From NCBI RefSeq assembly GCF_015265455.1, contig NZ_CP054492.1, positions 2,356,001 to 2,420,000 of the forward strand: a stretch of DNA of 64,000 nucleotides, read 5' to 3'. The position numbers were made by a program, and so were the translations under genes. Under the pieces are notes generated by a model. The model ran no database searches. It was given only the letters and a program-made list of their open reading frames with translations, and was not told where the DNA came from. Below are positions 63,514 to 64,000 of the stretch, one piece after another. Each line of letters opens with the position of its first letter. Position 1 is the first letter of the stretch. Source of the DNA: Candidatus Sulfurimonas baltica (GTDB lineage Bacteria; Campylobacterota; Campylobacteria; Campylobacterales; Sulfurimonadaceae).

Positions 63514-64000
63514 TTATTTGATATTAGAAGCCCAATACTCCCTAATCATATTTTTTGTATCTTCAGGAAGAGGAATATAACCTAACTTTTTAGCAGATTC
63601 GTCACCATTTTTAAAAGCATAGTCATAAAACTCTATTGTTTTTTTATTCATCTCAGATTTCTCAGTCGCTAGTAAAATAAATGTTGCTGCAACAATAGGG
63701 TAAGAAGTATCGCCTGGTTGTAGAGCTAACATCGCATAGAAGTTATCCTCTTTTGTCCAACTTGCATATTTTGCAGCAGCTTTAAAGTTATCTTCATTTG
63801 CTACAACCCACTTACCACTCGCAGTTTTAAGCACGGCAGCTGATAGCTTATTGCTCTCTTTATACGCATTTTCAATATAACCGATAGAGTAAGGAGTTTG
63901 CTTAATTAAGTTTGCAACGCCCTCGTTACCTTTTCCGCCGATACCAACAGCCCAGTCAATTGCTTTACCAGTTCCATAAGTATCTTTCCAGTTTTTAGAA
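63514..64000 (-). CDS. pstS: Phosphate ABC transporter substrate-binding protein, 3' part
   Basis: An open frame runs from the window edge to the stop at 63514, about 161 codons, so the 5' part is outside. GKAIDWAVGIGGKGNEGVANLIKQ and TPYSIGYIENAY are the hallmark of PstS, followed by SYPIVAATFILL and ALQPG. PstS binds phosphate in the periplasm for the PstCAB transporter. The porin gene downstream on the same strand fits a phosphate uptake locus. Confidence 0.9.
   Translation of the reverse strand, partial: SKNWKDTYGTGKAIDWAVGIGGKGNEGVANLIKQTPYSIGYIENAYKESNKLSAAVLKTASGKWVVANEDNFKAAAKYASWTKEDNFYAMLALQPGDTSYPIVAATFILLATEKSEMNKKTIEFYDYAFKNGDESAKKLGYIPLPEDTKNMIREYWASNIK

Overview
The window looks like chromosomal DNA of a Campylobacterota (epsilonproteobacterial) chemolithotroph, most like Sulfurimonas. 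The DNA is AT-rich and genes are tightly packed. Lineage-typical genes include mqnA of the futalosine menaquinone route, a remote CheZ homologue, DUF2393 and DUF3972 proteins, and hisIE. This placement is an inference from gene content; no rRNA gene is present.

Layout. 1-3.3 kb: mqnA facing a membrane GGDEF-EAL protein. 3.3-21.8 kb: one leftward run of 13 nearly abutting genes, gap - pgi - glucan phosphorylase - pfkA - glycogen-binding module - NTP-transferase/PGM fusion - two GH57 enzymes - galT - glgA2 - ROK glucokinase - glgA1 - glgB. It joins glycogen storage and breakdown directly to upper glycolysis, and no glgC is seen. 22-28.9 kb: tamB/tamA, a mini-MscS channel, a diguanylate cyclase and small membrane proteins. 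29-41.8 kb: an accessory, IS-damaged region. 41.8-63.2 kb: core genes (heme-binding GGDEF protein, recD2, glyQ, purE, U32 protein, CheZ-like, hisK, trxA/trxB, dapB, purF, hisIE, SPFH protein, ilvE, porin). 63.2-64 kb: two structured repeat elements and the 3' part of pstS.

Accessory region. It holds two tandem modules, each an AAA_14/DUF4143-type ATPase followed in phase by a tyrosine integrase; the integrase of the first module is reduced to 13 codons. Both modules share a palindromic control segment, a promoter-overlapping inverted repeat and a nearly identical 3' junction, and a 23-nt tRNA 3'-end fragment lies between them. Next comes a wrecked type I restriction-modification locus: hsdM is decapitated by an IS3-family element and hsdS is cut by an IS4-like element. 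A second IS4-like element has been hit in both terminal inverted repeats, at the same position, by two identical IS110-family elements in mirror orientation.

Most notable observation. The 5' non-coding end of the IS110 element can be folded by eye into the two-loop layout of a bridge RNA. Its target loop matches the IS4-like terminal repeat on both sides of a CT core (8 of 9 nt plus one G-U wobble on the left, 10 of 10 on the right). Its donor loop matches the ends of the IS110 element (7 nt and 5 nt). This explains the symmetric insertions. Other points worth attention are a Thr in place of the PLP lysine in the glucan phosphorylase, two tandem covarying hairpins upstream of the porin, a C12T9 tract inside an integrase-module control region, and a c-type heme motif in a diguanylate cyclase.
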